DNA of 33,735 nucleotides from Candidatus Magasanikbacteria bacterium RIFOXYD12_FULL_33_17. Lineage in GTDB: Bacteria > Patescibacteriota > Patescibacteriia > Magasanikbacterales > UBA922. Location: positions 14,653 through 48,387 of the forward strand of contig MFRB01000100.1 in the NCBI GenBank assembly GCA_001783255.1, written 5' to 3'. Below are positions 19,401 to 25,582 of the stretch, piece after piece; position 1 is the stretch's first letter, and every line of letters begins with the position of its first letter. The notes beneath the pieces are model-generated. The model did no database searches. It saw only the letters and a program-made list of their open reading frames with translations, and was not told where the DNA came from. The translations under genes were made by a program, and so were the position numbers.

Positions 19401-19657
19401 TCAAAAGTCCAATCATATCCAGCGATAGAAACAGATGAATCAGAATATAAATCATTCCAAGCATTATCTTTTATAGCTCTAATAGACTCTACTGCTTGCT
19501 GTGCCAAAGCTTCTGCACCTGATTGTTTGCTACCTTGTACCAAAGAACCAATATTACCAACAGAAGTACCAGCAATAGCCGAAGCCATCAACGCAAAAAT
19601 AGCCATAGCCAGAATAATCCCTAAAATACTTTGCCCCTTTGTGTTGACAACAAACAT
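13478..19657 (-). CDS. Giant prepilin-like surface protein with two repeat arrays, LamG-like domain and four YQLS modules
   Basis: This is a 2059-residue protein. Residues 1-30 read as a prepilin leader and helix (NTKG then QSILGIILAMAIFALMASAI), but without Glu at position 5. Residues to about 165 form a pilin-like head. Two arrays follow (about 225-760 and 950-1385), each with about seven units marked by words such as FSVDSLGN, FNIDNSGNI, TISETGIIN and FEVDTVGNL. Four copies of a module of about 95 residues (YYQLS...WxYW...NISSF...VKAxL...LDxI) begin near 790, 1409, 1527 and 1859. A LamG-like domain lies at about 1609-1815 (LWHFDETSGTLVDSVGG). A Gly-rich linker near 1935 leads to a beta-rich end. 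It sits in the pilus operon between a GspH-like prepilin and BRO. I infer an adhesin carried at the pilus tip. Confidence 0.85.
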   Translation of the reverse strand: MFVVNTKGQSILGIILAMAIFALMASAIAGTSVGNIGSLVQGSKQSGAEALAQQAVESIRAIKDNAWNDLYSDSSVSIAGYDWTFDGTNIQTIGDYTRTVTFSNVCRNSNTNAIEDCATGINDLQSKKVNVAVSWEVRPGVTNSVDREFYLTNWDSREWTQTDWSSGPGQSVLSDTAGYDSDDENIDYSTAGEVKILEMAGQVASCMNTGWSFTTSTDYIYDNAQIEVADGTAHLTETGTAEINGLGDAFLASDITNGYTYNTPTNLFGSVYAVAYYEYVSPYPGRLKIYSMDELGNIQASSILNLQANQPSNAKIKHVYGDVYAVFYSGQYINGSGVSNYSVGFIETFSVDSLGNAVLISSSMYNGEIPNSYFNDVQQMSPGLFGVFFTGDLTAGTGLTYANLKMFNIDNSGNITDTGKYLQYGGGAGYSFGNQKIFQRSASRYLIFYSQYNTTNWISTSYAKIIDVDSLGNITQPFDASEMVGITDVYGLSQKNDNIFYAYSYTGGVAGGENGSVIIKTISVDNSGSVSNIDTLSALTDYTYPYPQSVTNISGDNYLMLVGGTLYDVNWNNLGAGAYLNSFSIDNNGNISNDFLDSYQYSSGNLGYAGSILNIGQNLYVLNYTGSASISDYNYKGYLVTFIFDSAGNINLTGNSLNYLDGSSNSSSLVHTSGDFYTIFYADNNTQQGVFDLVTIVSDGTISAILDTFVFSGSSMSIINGSLVSTNKYLNFVYTTYSGGYQFTVASLSYTYYGQLYTDQVQTISSAQPLQFTETGVLKDFTEAATKGDTGEIYYQLSNDNGDNWLYWNGSSWATSTLSTDYNLAVDIDTHIAEFPTSTRLMSFKAFMVGEGYQNIALDSIGVNCKEEIDESYTNSSDYSYNNEKIEFSGGQVGLKTGLATFNYVWTFDDYAKYYYDPLYISVSGGKASMIYYTPTDTFTYNYTTSTNYVYNNSLVEFESSNAKLKNIGNPIGDLPTTYIQNQYVGSSYYAPNSQSITNIRNNIYLVAYSYSTGSGGAYFHLKTRSISDTGVIGTSDLSYINVGQIYSSGSKYTSSEDFDVVKLSDGYFAVIYTTYSPTYSYVTTYSVSVSGVIAQVNSYRFYTSVLYGGGIIKLDGSTDKYAITYGTTSVVVYTYTISETGIINTSYIDYFNYAESPGYNMHKYMIHVSGDIYAIAYDYLNYNSTSVNHGSVITLKIENTGNIVSTTKIDLKTYGNNCYTTYSYARHTRMVRISDNHFALVHPDKYCSSGSNTAYRDGYLKTFEVDTVGNLTQIQSAYFASWAAFAPSIYSIGNDTYLITGDYINSYGKLYTYHISPGGIINTTLIDSYQFGSYYGLVPDVVQVKDNIFAIASDQSSNYMGYTYVATFNINTVATYSTEKPSVKSSLWVDSSVDSWDGFTETASKNGGEIYYQLSNNGTSWYYWDSVSSTWSLATTSTESNTASVVNTNISSFTTTTNSIAVKAFLSSDSTQKVALDNIDIPITRTVSGYSIQFPSINPTSTQSLYIPNINSWRGLSANVNTIYPGDVYYQLSDDDGATWQYWNGSIWEVINDINDYNSINVVNDHISSFPTSTGKFTFKALLKSDSIKQVEVDDVTLAYTPEPEDEHTTNLWHFDETSGTLVDSVGGLNMTPNTPPGVFGSIGKFDNSFKVNSGQNIGGVATNVDAPDLANNFTIDMWIKEHRIYNDSGYHTNYVFLGSGSYGNYNLRMDSYAGDRPMFHFYRPNDGATYYAWSSVSMPLDVWNHLAITYDGHYLRMFQNGVMTVQNLFNVTVGIHDSKFNFLATRYANDTMNQYEIDELRFSNIARWTSNFTPPSVPFAAGTSYDTTNPSVTSVSNKSHSASAFTSFEEVANKDGGQIYYQLSDNGSTWKYWNGTSWSTAGSTNYNTADIVNNNIASFSTTTGQISVKAILSSDGTQHVQLDDLKIFYDSGSDQAGAGGSGAGSGGGFATSTYFISSAFDMGDVSPAQYLEWDEDLTACTDCSIKIQVSTAPDNGGVPGTWTPWYGVTGADAYFVDYFGSIVPNYLNGRRFVRYRVELLGDGTSTPVFKEMRINYK

Positions 19658-19672
19658 AAATAAAAAAATTAA

Positions 19673-20161
19673 TTAATTTTTTTCAACCATACCAAAACTA
19701 TTGACACTAATATTTTTTTGACCAGTAATACTATGAGACAAAATTAGTGAACCAGTATTATTTGGCAAACCAAGTCCACCTTTTGTAAAATTAATATCAA
19801 TATTATTATTTGAAAGTGTAAAAGAACTATTGCTAATAGCCAAAACACTTTTCAATTCAGTAGTTTGATCATAATCCTGATTTCTGGCAGTATAAGAATC
19901 GCCTTGATAAAAAATAAAAGAATCAACACCACTATTATTTATTACAAAGTAAACACCATGTGCAGAATCATTATAACCAACAAGAGACTGCCCTCTAGCA
20001 GTCCTCAATATTTGTACAATATCAGCCGAACTATCTAATAATTGTAATTTACCTTGAAAATTACCATAAACAGGAACAGCTGCAGCAACAATAATAGAAG
20101 TAATAGCCAAAACTACAATCAACTCATACAAAGTAAAGCCCTTACTATTTTTGAAAAACAT
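19673..20161 (-). CDS. Minor type IV prepilin (GspH/FimT-like)
   Basis: This 162-residue protein has the leader MFFKNSKG and the N-helix FTLYELIVVLAITSIIVAAA, with Glu at mature position 5. The segment after the helix (LQLLDSSADIVQILRTARGQ) and the later NNDIDINFTKGGLG and SVNSFGMV stretches match the GspH/FimT layout, a minor subunit thought to cap or start the pilus. It follows PilC by 16 bases and precedes the giant prepilin by 15, so they are translated from one message. Family assignment is good; a priming role is a family inference. Confidence 0.88.
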   Translation of the reverse strand: MFFKNSKGFTLYELIVVLAITSIIVAAAVPVYGNFQGKLQLLDSSADIVQILRTARGQSLVGYNDSAHGVYFVINNSGVDSFIFYQGDSYTARNQDYDQTTELKSVLAISNSSFTLSNNNIDINFTKGGLGLPNNTGSLILSHSITGQKNISVNSFGMVEKN

Positions 20162-20177
20162 AATTATATCAAAATTT

Positions 20178-21263
20178 CTAATTGGAGATATTTCCTGTAA
20201 TATTGTAAATAGGTGTAATAATAGATATAGCTAAAAATCCCACAACAACGCCTATAAACAAAAGTAATATTGGCTCCAAAGCTGTAGACAAATTTTTGGT
20301 AGAATTATCCACTTCTTCCTCGTAAAATTCTGAAATATACAAAAGTGTATCTTCAATCTTACCAGCTTCTTCACCCACATAAACCAAACGAGAAACCATC
20401 TTTGGGAAAAGATTCTTATGATTTTTTAAACTTTCAGAAACTTTGACACCTTTTTTGATACGCAAAGATATATCACGAATAGCTTTTTTATAATAATAAT
20501 TTTCCAAAGACTTTTCAGTAACACTCAAAGCTTCATCAATACTAAGTCCACTACGCAATAGACTACCAAAAATACGAGAAAAGCGTGCTAAGTTGGAATT
20601 ACGTACAATATTTTTTATAATAGGAAAATGTAAAAGAATCCAGTGTGTTACAGGATGAGAAATTTTTTGTTTAACCAAAAAGATAACAAAAGTAACCACA
20701 ACGATTATCAACCAAAACAAAATCTGTTGATAATCATTTACAAAATTAGAAAAATCGATAAGCAAACGTGTACTCAAAGGCAAATCCATTTTTAATCCCT
20801 CAAACAAGGGTATTATTTTAGGCAAAATCAAAAAAGACATAGCCATAGCCAAAACAAAAGAAGCTACCAAAACTATGATAGGATAAAACATGGCTCCTTT
20901 AATTTTGTCCAATAATTGTTTTTCTTTTTTGAGTGTTTCTGACAAATTTTCTAAATTTTCTCCTAAAGTACCAGATTTTTCACCAGCATAAATAGAACTA
21001 ATAAAAATACCCGAAAAAACATTTGGATGTCTAGCAAAAGATTCAGCTAAAGTATTACCAGATTTTACAGAAATTAAAATATCTTCCAATATTCTTTTAA
21101 GTCTGCTTTGTGTAGATTCAATCATTATTGATAAAGACTCGACAATATCAATACCAGCTTTTTGCATCACAGCTAGATTTTTTGCCAACAAAGATTTTTG
21201 ATTCAAACTTATAAAACCAATAGAAAAATCTTTTTTAAAAAAATCAGTATTAAATTTTGACAT
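20178..21263 (-). CDS. pilC: Type IV pilus inner-membrane platform protein PilC (GspF family)
   Basis: This 361-residue protein has two GspF domains: LAKNLAVMQKAGIDIVESLS near 26, and its repeat SRIFGSLLRSGLSIDEALSV near 230. Three transmembrane segments are visible: YPIIVLVASFVLAMAMSFLI near 130, ILFWLIIVVVTFVIFLV near 180 and LLLFIGVVVGFLAISIITPI near 335. PilC is the polytopic platform in the cytoplasmic membrane that couples the PilB motor to subunit insertion. It is slightly shorter than typical PilC (about 400) because the N-terminal extension is brief. It is 39 bases after pilB and 16 bases before a minor prepilin. Confidence 0.95.
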   Translation of the reverse strand: MSKFNTDFFKKDFSIGFISLNQKSLLAKNLAVMQKAGIDIVESLSIMIESTQSRLKRILEDILISVKSGNTLAESFARHPNVFSGIFISSIYAGEKSGTLGENLENLSETLKKEKQLLDKIKGAMFYPIIVLVASFVLAMAMSFLILPKIIPLFEGLKMDLPLSTRLLIDFSNFVNDYQQILFWLIIVVVTFVIFLVKQKISHPVTHWILLHFPIIKNIVRNSNLARFSRIFGSLLRSGLSIDEALSVTEKSLENYYYKKAIRDISLRIKKGVKVSESLKNHKNLFPKMVSRLVYVGEEAGKIEDTLLYISEFYEEEVDNSTKNLSTALEPILLLFIGVVVGFLAISIITPIYNITGNISN

Positions 21264-21302
21264 ATATAGATAATTAACAAAACGCTTTAGAAAATAATAA
21301 AC

Positions 21303-23009
21303 TTACAACTGAGTTACTCTCATCACTTCTTGAATAGTTGTTACCCCATTCAAAACTTTTTCAATTCCATCGTAAAGCATAGTTGTCATACCTTCTTCTT
21401 TGGCTTTTTTTAAAATTTCATCACTAGAAGCATGTGTCAAAATTAAATTACGAATACTCTCATTTACTTCTAATATTTCAAAAATACCAAAACGGTCATT
21501 GTAGCCAGTATTATTACAAACTTTACAACCAACACCTTTATAAATTCTAGAAGTACTAAAATCTTTAACATTCAAATCCGCTAAAATATGTTTGAAATCT
21601 GCATTTTCAGACAAAATAGCCATTTCTTCTTTGGTCAATTTGTAAGAAGTACGACAATGATTACAAATTTTACGTACAAGTCTCTGAGCAATTACTAAAT
21701 TGATAGTAGAAGAAACTAAAAAAGGCTGAATACCCATATCCAAAAGACGAGGCAACGCTGTGACAGCATCATTGGTATGCAAAGTAGACAATACAAGATG
21801 ACCTGTCAAGGCAGAGTTGATAGCAATATCAGCTGTCTCAGCATCACGAATTTCACCAACCATCAAAATATCCGGATCTTGACGAACCAAAGCACGCAAA
21901 CCTTTGGCAAATGTAAGATTTGTTTTAGGATTAACTTGAATCTGTGTTACACCTTCAATATCATATTCTACAGGATCTTCAATAGTAGCCATGTTTATTT
22001 CACGTTTATTCAAAAGTTTCAAAATAGAATATAAACTAGTTGTTTTGCCACTACCAGTTGGACCTGTAACCAAAACCATGCCGTGTGGATTTTTGATAGC
22101 TTTCTTTATTTTTTTCAAATTATCATCAGATAAACCCAAATCAATCAAACCTAATTGTTTATTCTTTGGATACAACAAACGCATTACAATATTTTCGCCA
22201 TAAGTGATAGGAACAATAGAAATACGTACATCCAACCAATTGTCATTTATAAGATAGCGCATTTTACCATCTTGCGCAGCAAAATGAATATCTGTAGCCA
22301 TCTTAGATAAGATTTTGATACGAGTCAAAATAAAACTCAAAAAATCTCTAGGCGCCTTATCTTTTTCGACAACAAAAACATCATGCATCACACCATCAAT
22401 ACGGAAACGAAAAGTTATTCTATCTACTTGTGGTGTAATATGGATATCTGAAGCACGATTTTCATAACCATATTTCAAAACCATATCCACAAATTCTACT
22501 ACAATATCATCTTTTTCTTCATTACTTAATCTAGAATTGTTAAGACTTTTTAAAATTTTTGTTACATCAGAATCAATATCAGAACCATAAACAGATAAAG
22601 CTTTTTCCAAATCATCATCATCTATATAATATACTTTTACAACCTGCCCAATTTTTTTCTCAATAAAATTTTTACTTTCTAAGTCTTTTGGATTCTGCAT
22701 ACCAAGTTTCACACCCTCAACATCTGAACTAATAGCAACCACGCCTTTATTACGTGCTACTATTTCTGGTATTAATTTGACAATATTTGGATCTAATTTT
22801 TCATTTGTCAAATTGATATATGGTACAGCAAAATATTCAGCAACAGCTTGTCCAATAATATCTTTACTCAAAACATTTTCCACAAAAAAATACTCCATCA
22901 AACTAGTGTTGTGTGATTTTGCATATTTTTTTGCATTGTTAAAGTCTTTTTCTTCAAGATAACCTTGATCAAGTAAAATTTCTTTTAATTGTTGCTCAGT
23001 AAATTGCAT
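21303..23009 (-). CDS. pilB: Type IV pilus assembly ATPase PilB (GspE family)
   Basis: This 568-residue protein has an N-terminal MshEN/GspE-N domain (about 1-150: LKEILLDQGYLEEKDF, AVAEYFAVPYINL). The motor follows: Walker A GPTGSGKTTS with Lys322, Asp box IEDPVEYD, Walker B ALVRQDPDILMVGEIRD, and His box TGHLVLSTLHTND. A tetracysteine zinc site (CNHC and CKVCNNTGY) sits near the end. The tetracysteine and the Asp/His boxes are typical of assembly (PilB) rather than retraction (PilT) motors. It hydrolyses ATP on the cytoplasmic face to drive subunit addition. It lies 8 bases after the receiver gene and before pilC. No pilT is visible in the window. Confidence 0.97.
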   Translation of the reverse strand: MQFTEQQLKEILLDQGYLEEKDFNNAKKYAKSHNTSLMEYFFVENVLSKDIIGQAVAEYFAVPYINLTNEKLDPNIVKLIPEIVARNKGVVAISSDVEGVKLGMQNPKDLESKNFIEKKIGQVVKVYYIDDDDLEKALSVYGSDIDSDVTKILKSLNNSRLSNEEKDDIVVEFVDMVLKYGYENRASDIHITPQVDRITFRFRIDGVMHDVFVVEKDKAPRDFLSFILTRIKILSKMATDIHFAAQDGKMRYLINDNWLDVRISIVPITYGENIVMRLLYPKNKQLGLIDLGLSDDNLKKIKKAIKNPHGMVLVTGPTGSGKTTSLYSILKLLNKREINMATIEDPVEYDIEGVTQIQVNPKTNLTFAKGLRALVRQDPDILMVGEIRDAETADIAINSALTGHLVLSTLHTNDAVTALPRLLDMGIQPFLVSSTINLVIAQRLVRKICNHCRTSYKLTKEEMAILSENADFKHILADLNVKDFSTSRIYKGVGCKVCNNTGYNDRFGIFEILEVNESIRNLILTHASSDEILKKAKEEGMTTMLYDGIEKVLNGVTTIQEVMRVTQL

Positions 23010-23017
23010 AAATAATG

Positions 23018-23386
23018 TTAAATTCCTAAAACTTTTTTAATATGGTCCACTACTTCAGCAATAGTGGTGTCTGATTTTACGAAATAATCTTTGGCTCCCA
23101 AACCAAGAGCTTTTTCAATGTCTTCTTTTTGATTAAGATTGGTAGATACGATTACAGGTACTTTTATTTTACTTTCTTTCATATCTGTCAAAACCGAAAA
23201 ACCATCTTTATTAGGCATCATCAAATCTAATAATAATAAATCATATTTATTAGCAACCAACTCCTTTAGAGCGCTTACACCATCAAATACTACTACCGTT
23301 TCAAATCCAGCTTTGTTAAGCTTAATTTCCAAAGCACGAGCCATTGGCTTTTCGTCTTCGGCAATCAAAATTTTCTTTTCAGCCAT
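23018..23386 (-). CDS. Stand-alone CheY-like response regulator at the head of the pilus operon
   Basis: This 122-residue single receiver domain has the acidic pocket E10-D11-E12, phospho-acceptor Asp54 in YDLLLLDLMMPNKDG, a switch Thr (VIVSTN) and Lys near 104 (DYFVKSD). There is no output domain, so it acts by protein contact, as CheY and PilG/PilH do. It is the first gene of the pilus operon, with pilB starting 8 bases later. Control of PilB activity or pilus function is therefore plausible, though inferred. The start codon is preceded by the A/T-rich leader ATATATG with no clear Shine-Dalgarno, as for most genes here. Confidence 0.93.
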   Translation of the reverse strand: MAEKKILIAEDEKPMARALEIKLNKAGFETVVVFDGVSALKELVANKYDLLLLDLMMPNKDGFSVLTDMKESKIKVPVIVSTNLNQKEDIEKALGLGAKDYFVKSDTTIAEVVDHIKKVLGI

Positions 23387-23416
23387 ATATTTTTATTAGT
23401 TAAAAAATCTGAGCTT

Positions 23417-23446
23417 ATTATACCATTTTTTTAAAAAAACGTGAAA
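23417..23446 (-). promoter_or_regulatory. Promoter of the type IV pilus operon
   Basis: On the minus strand, TATAAT (23417-23422) is preceded by TGG, and a TTTCAC (23441-23446) lies 18 bases upstream as a moderate -35. The -10 is 30 bases before the regulator's start codon. A second TATAAT occurs at 23562-23567 beside a 13-base palindrome GTCTAAATTAGAC (23577-23589). That could be an upstream promoter or operator; support for it is weaker. Confidence 0.55.
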
Positions 23447-23598
23447 TGTTTATCCCCTAGAAATTTATCAACCTAACAATCAATCACTTTAACACTTTAT
23501 TACTTCCTCAGATAATCACTTTTACTACCAACAATAACAACCTAAACCTTAATCAAAATCTATTATAAAATAACCAGTCTAATTTAGACATTTACACA

Positions 23599-23626
23599 AA
23601 AAAAAACCGATCACGTGATCGGTTTT
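23599..23626 (-). terminator. Rho-independent terminator after the glycan cluster
   Basis: A perfect 24-base palindrome (AAAACCGATCAC and its reverse complement, 23603-23626) is followed on the minus strand by a run of nine T. It lies 31 bases after the stop of the last glycosyltransferase gene and separates the glycan cluster from the pilus operon. Confidence 0.9.
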
Positions 23627-23657
23627 GATTCATTTTTTATCAACTATGAACTAATAT

Positions 23658-24767
23658 TTAAAGATTAAGATAAATATCTTTTGTCTCATTGGCTAATTTC
23701 TCCCAAGAAAACCTCTTCAAATTTTCTCTAGCTTGATATTTCAATTCACTTCTAATATTTTCGTCTGTCAAAATAGTATATAAGACATCTGCCATTTGGG
23801 CTTTATTGTGAGGGTCAAAATACATAGCCCCTTCTCCCAAAACTTCTGGCAAGCAACTAGCCGAAGAAGCCGCGACTGGTAAAGCATAAAGACTAGCCTC
23901 AAGTGGAGGTAACCCAAAACCTTCATAAAGTGAAGGAAAAACAAAAACACTGGCTTTTTTGTAAAGATTCACTAAATCACTATCCTCTACTAAACCTGTA
24001 AAAATTACATTTTTTAAGTCAACAAACTTACTTTTCAAATTTTGATAATAATAATTATCTTTACCCACTAATACTAAATCATAATCATGGCTCTTTTCTT
24101 CATTAAATATTTGCCAACTTGCTAAAAGATTATCTAGATTCTTATGAGGATAAGCTGCCCCAACATACAACACAAACTTTTTATCAATTTTAAATTTTTC
24201 CAAAACATTAGCAATATTTTCTTTTAAATTATTATTTACAAAAGGAGCTTGATAAGTAACCACTACTTTAGTTCTAGCTACTCCCAAAGTTTGGACAATA
24301 TCATCAGCTGTAAATTCACTCGTTGTAATAATGTATTTAGCTTTTTTGACTAAATGCTTTATCAAAGTACGATGAGCCTTGTCCTTTACCCAAAATTTCA
24401 AATGCCCCAAAGTACTAGTCTCTGGTCTAGCATAGTGATACATGGTCAAATCATGAATAGTAACAACAAACTTTCCATCATAAAAATAAGGTACATTCCA
24501 ATGAGGAAAATGCATTAGATCTACTGGATTTTTTTGTAAAATACTCAAAAATTCACTTTGCTCACCCAAAGTATACCAAGGTATATCTGCCAAAACTTTT
24601 TCAAAATTATTATTTTCAATTTCTACCTCATCAAAATTTTCTTGACGCAAAAAAATCAAATATTGATTTTCTTTATCAATCTTTTGCAAATGTAAAACCA
24701 GTTGTTGAACATAACGCCCAATACCAAAATTGGAACTAAGCATTCTAGCGTCTATACCTATTTTCAT
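23658..24767 (-). CDS. Glycosyltransferase, GT4 family (GT-B fold)
   Basis: This 369-residue protein has the N-terminal acceptor-domain signature MKIGIDARMLSSNFGIGRYV and the VTIHDLTMYHYARP stretch. The second Rossmann half begins FVLYVGAAYPHKNLDNLL, and the donor-binding EX7E motif is EGFGLPPLE in VFPSLYEGFGLPPLEAS. GT4 enzymes transfer a sugar from a nucleotide donor with retention, at the cytoplasmic face of the membrane. It is the last gene of the glycan cluster, 159 bases after the transposase gene, and ends just before a terminator. Donor and acceptor cannot be read from the sequence. Confidence 0.93.
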   Translation of the reverse strand: MKIGIDARMLSSNFGIGRYVQQLVLHLQKIDKENQYLIFLRQENFDEVEIENNNFEKVLADIPWYTLGEQSEFLSILQKNPVDLMHFPHWNVPYFYDGKFVVTIHDLTMYHYARPETSTLGHLKFWVKDKAHRTLIKHLVKKAKYIITTSEFTADDIVQTLGVARTKVVVTYQAPFVNNNLKENIANVLEKFKIDKKFVLYVGAAYPHKNLDNLLASWQIFNEEKSHDYDLVLVGKDNYYYQNLKSKFVDLKNVIFTGLVEDSDLVNLYKKASVFVFPSLYEGFGLPPLEASLYALPVAASSASCLPEVLGEGAMYFDPHNKAQMADVLYTILTDENIRSELKYQARENLKRFSWEKLANETKDIYLNL

Positions 24768-24810
24768 ATATTCACTTCATCCTGAATCGGCGGTTAAGCA
24801 GAGAAGGATC

Positions 24811-24830
24811 CCTGCCTGCCGGCAGGCAGG
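24811..24830. repeat. 20-bp perfect GC-rich palindrome (REP-like)
   Basis: CCTGCCTGCC is followed immediately by its exact reverse complement. It is 16/20 G+C in very AT-rich surroundings and contains internal CCTG direct repeats. It stands in the non-coding gap between a glycosyltransferase start and the 3' end of the REP-associated transposase gene. I recall such palindromes as dispersed repeats in Patescibacteria; that needs a genome search. The rest of the 24768-24926 gap holds nothing else I can support. Confidence 0.75.
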
Positions 24831-24926
24831 TTTCTTAAAATAATCTTATTAGAAAATAATTACGTTAATTGATTCCACTTACCATTTTTAAAATAAGTAA
24901 AATCACACTACAATTATACTCCATAA

Positions 24927-25526
24927 TCAATCACCTAGGAATACTTCTTCAACAGGATATTTTATAAAGCACTCGTTTAATCCATCCATTCCAAAACGCT
25001 TAAACCAAGTTGAATTACTGGAATATTTGTAATGAAAAGACTTTTCTAAACTTGTAACTAGGCCATGCTTGAAAGGATTTTTTATTATATAATTGAAATG
25101 CTTCCAAAAGTCAGCTTTGTTTCTGATACAATAATCGAAGTATTGATACCAGATTTTGCGACCAGGAGTGTCATCTTGTTTATTAATTAATAAGCTTGTT
25201 ATAACATGTAGTCTTTTTATAAATTTTACCAACGTACTTTGATATGAAATATTATGATCAGATTTAGGAGTGGTGAACGTAAGTTCGCCCAGTGAACACA
25301 ATATATGATAATGATTATTTAATAAAAACCAACTATAGATTTTTATATTTAATTCTTTTTGTAAATTTTGCAATACTGAAACAAAGATATCCTTCTTTTG
25401 AGATGTACTAAAATATTTTTTACCTTCAAGACAACGCCCTATGATAAAATAATATGCTCCTTCTACATAAATATGATGTGGACGATTTATGTGTTCCTTA
25501 CCATGTTTAATACCATCATTATACAT
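24927..25526 (-). mobile_element. REP-associated tyrosine transposase (RAYT, Y1/HUH family) coding region
   Basis: This 199-residue protein is an IS200-like Y1 transposase of the RAYT type. It starts with the PHHIYVEGAYYFIIGRC strand and has the HUH motif H72-Y-H74 (LLNNHYHIL). It ends with the RAYT-like WYQYFDYCIRN and the helix FNYIIKNPFKHGLV, in which Tyr146 is the likely nucleophile. These enzymes nick single-stranded DNA at REP palindromes. The frame is open to 25586, but I chose the Met at 25526 because AGGGGG lies 8 bases upstream, an unusually strong Shine-Dalgarno for this window. The gene sits in the glycan cluster, 56 bases after one glycosyltransferase. A repeat element is embedded at residues 80-88. 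Catalytic residues look intact. Confidence 0.88.
25265..25289 (-). repeat. REP-like 25-nt element inside the transposase gene
   Basis: On the minus strand this reads GGCGAACTTACGTTCACC followed by ACTCCTA. It matches the plus-strand element at 25551-25575 at 21 of 25 positions. Its core is an imperfect palindrome around TTAC. It encodes residues 80-88 of the RAYT, just after the HUH motif. Confidence 0.75.
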
Positions 25527-25550
25527 AATTAACCCCCTAATTATAAACTC

Positions 25551-25575
25551 AGCAAACTTACGTTTGCCACTCCTA
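25551..25575 (+). repeat. REP-like 25-nt element upstream of the transposase start
   Basis: This is AGCAAACTTACGTTTGCC followed by ACTCCTA. The core GCAAAC-TTAC-GTTTGC is a perfect 6-bp stem. It is in the opposite orientation to the related element at 25265-25289, so the pair forms a REP/inverse-REP arrangement around the 5' end of the transposase gene. It lies in the 56-base gap after the upstream glycosyltransferase gene. Confidence 0.75.
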
Positions 25576-25582
25576 CAAAATA

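Noticed and set aside
13478..19657. Giant gene as an assembly artefact
   Set aside because: The frame is open for 6.2 kb, the repeats are diverged rather than identical, and the module order is coherent. A misjoin would be expected to break the frame or give exact repeats. Not formally excluded.
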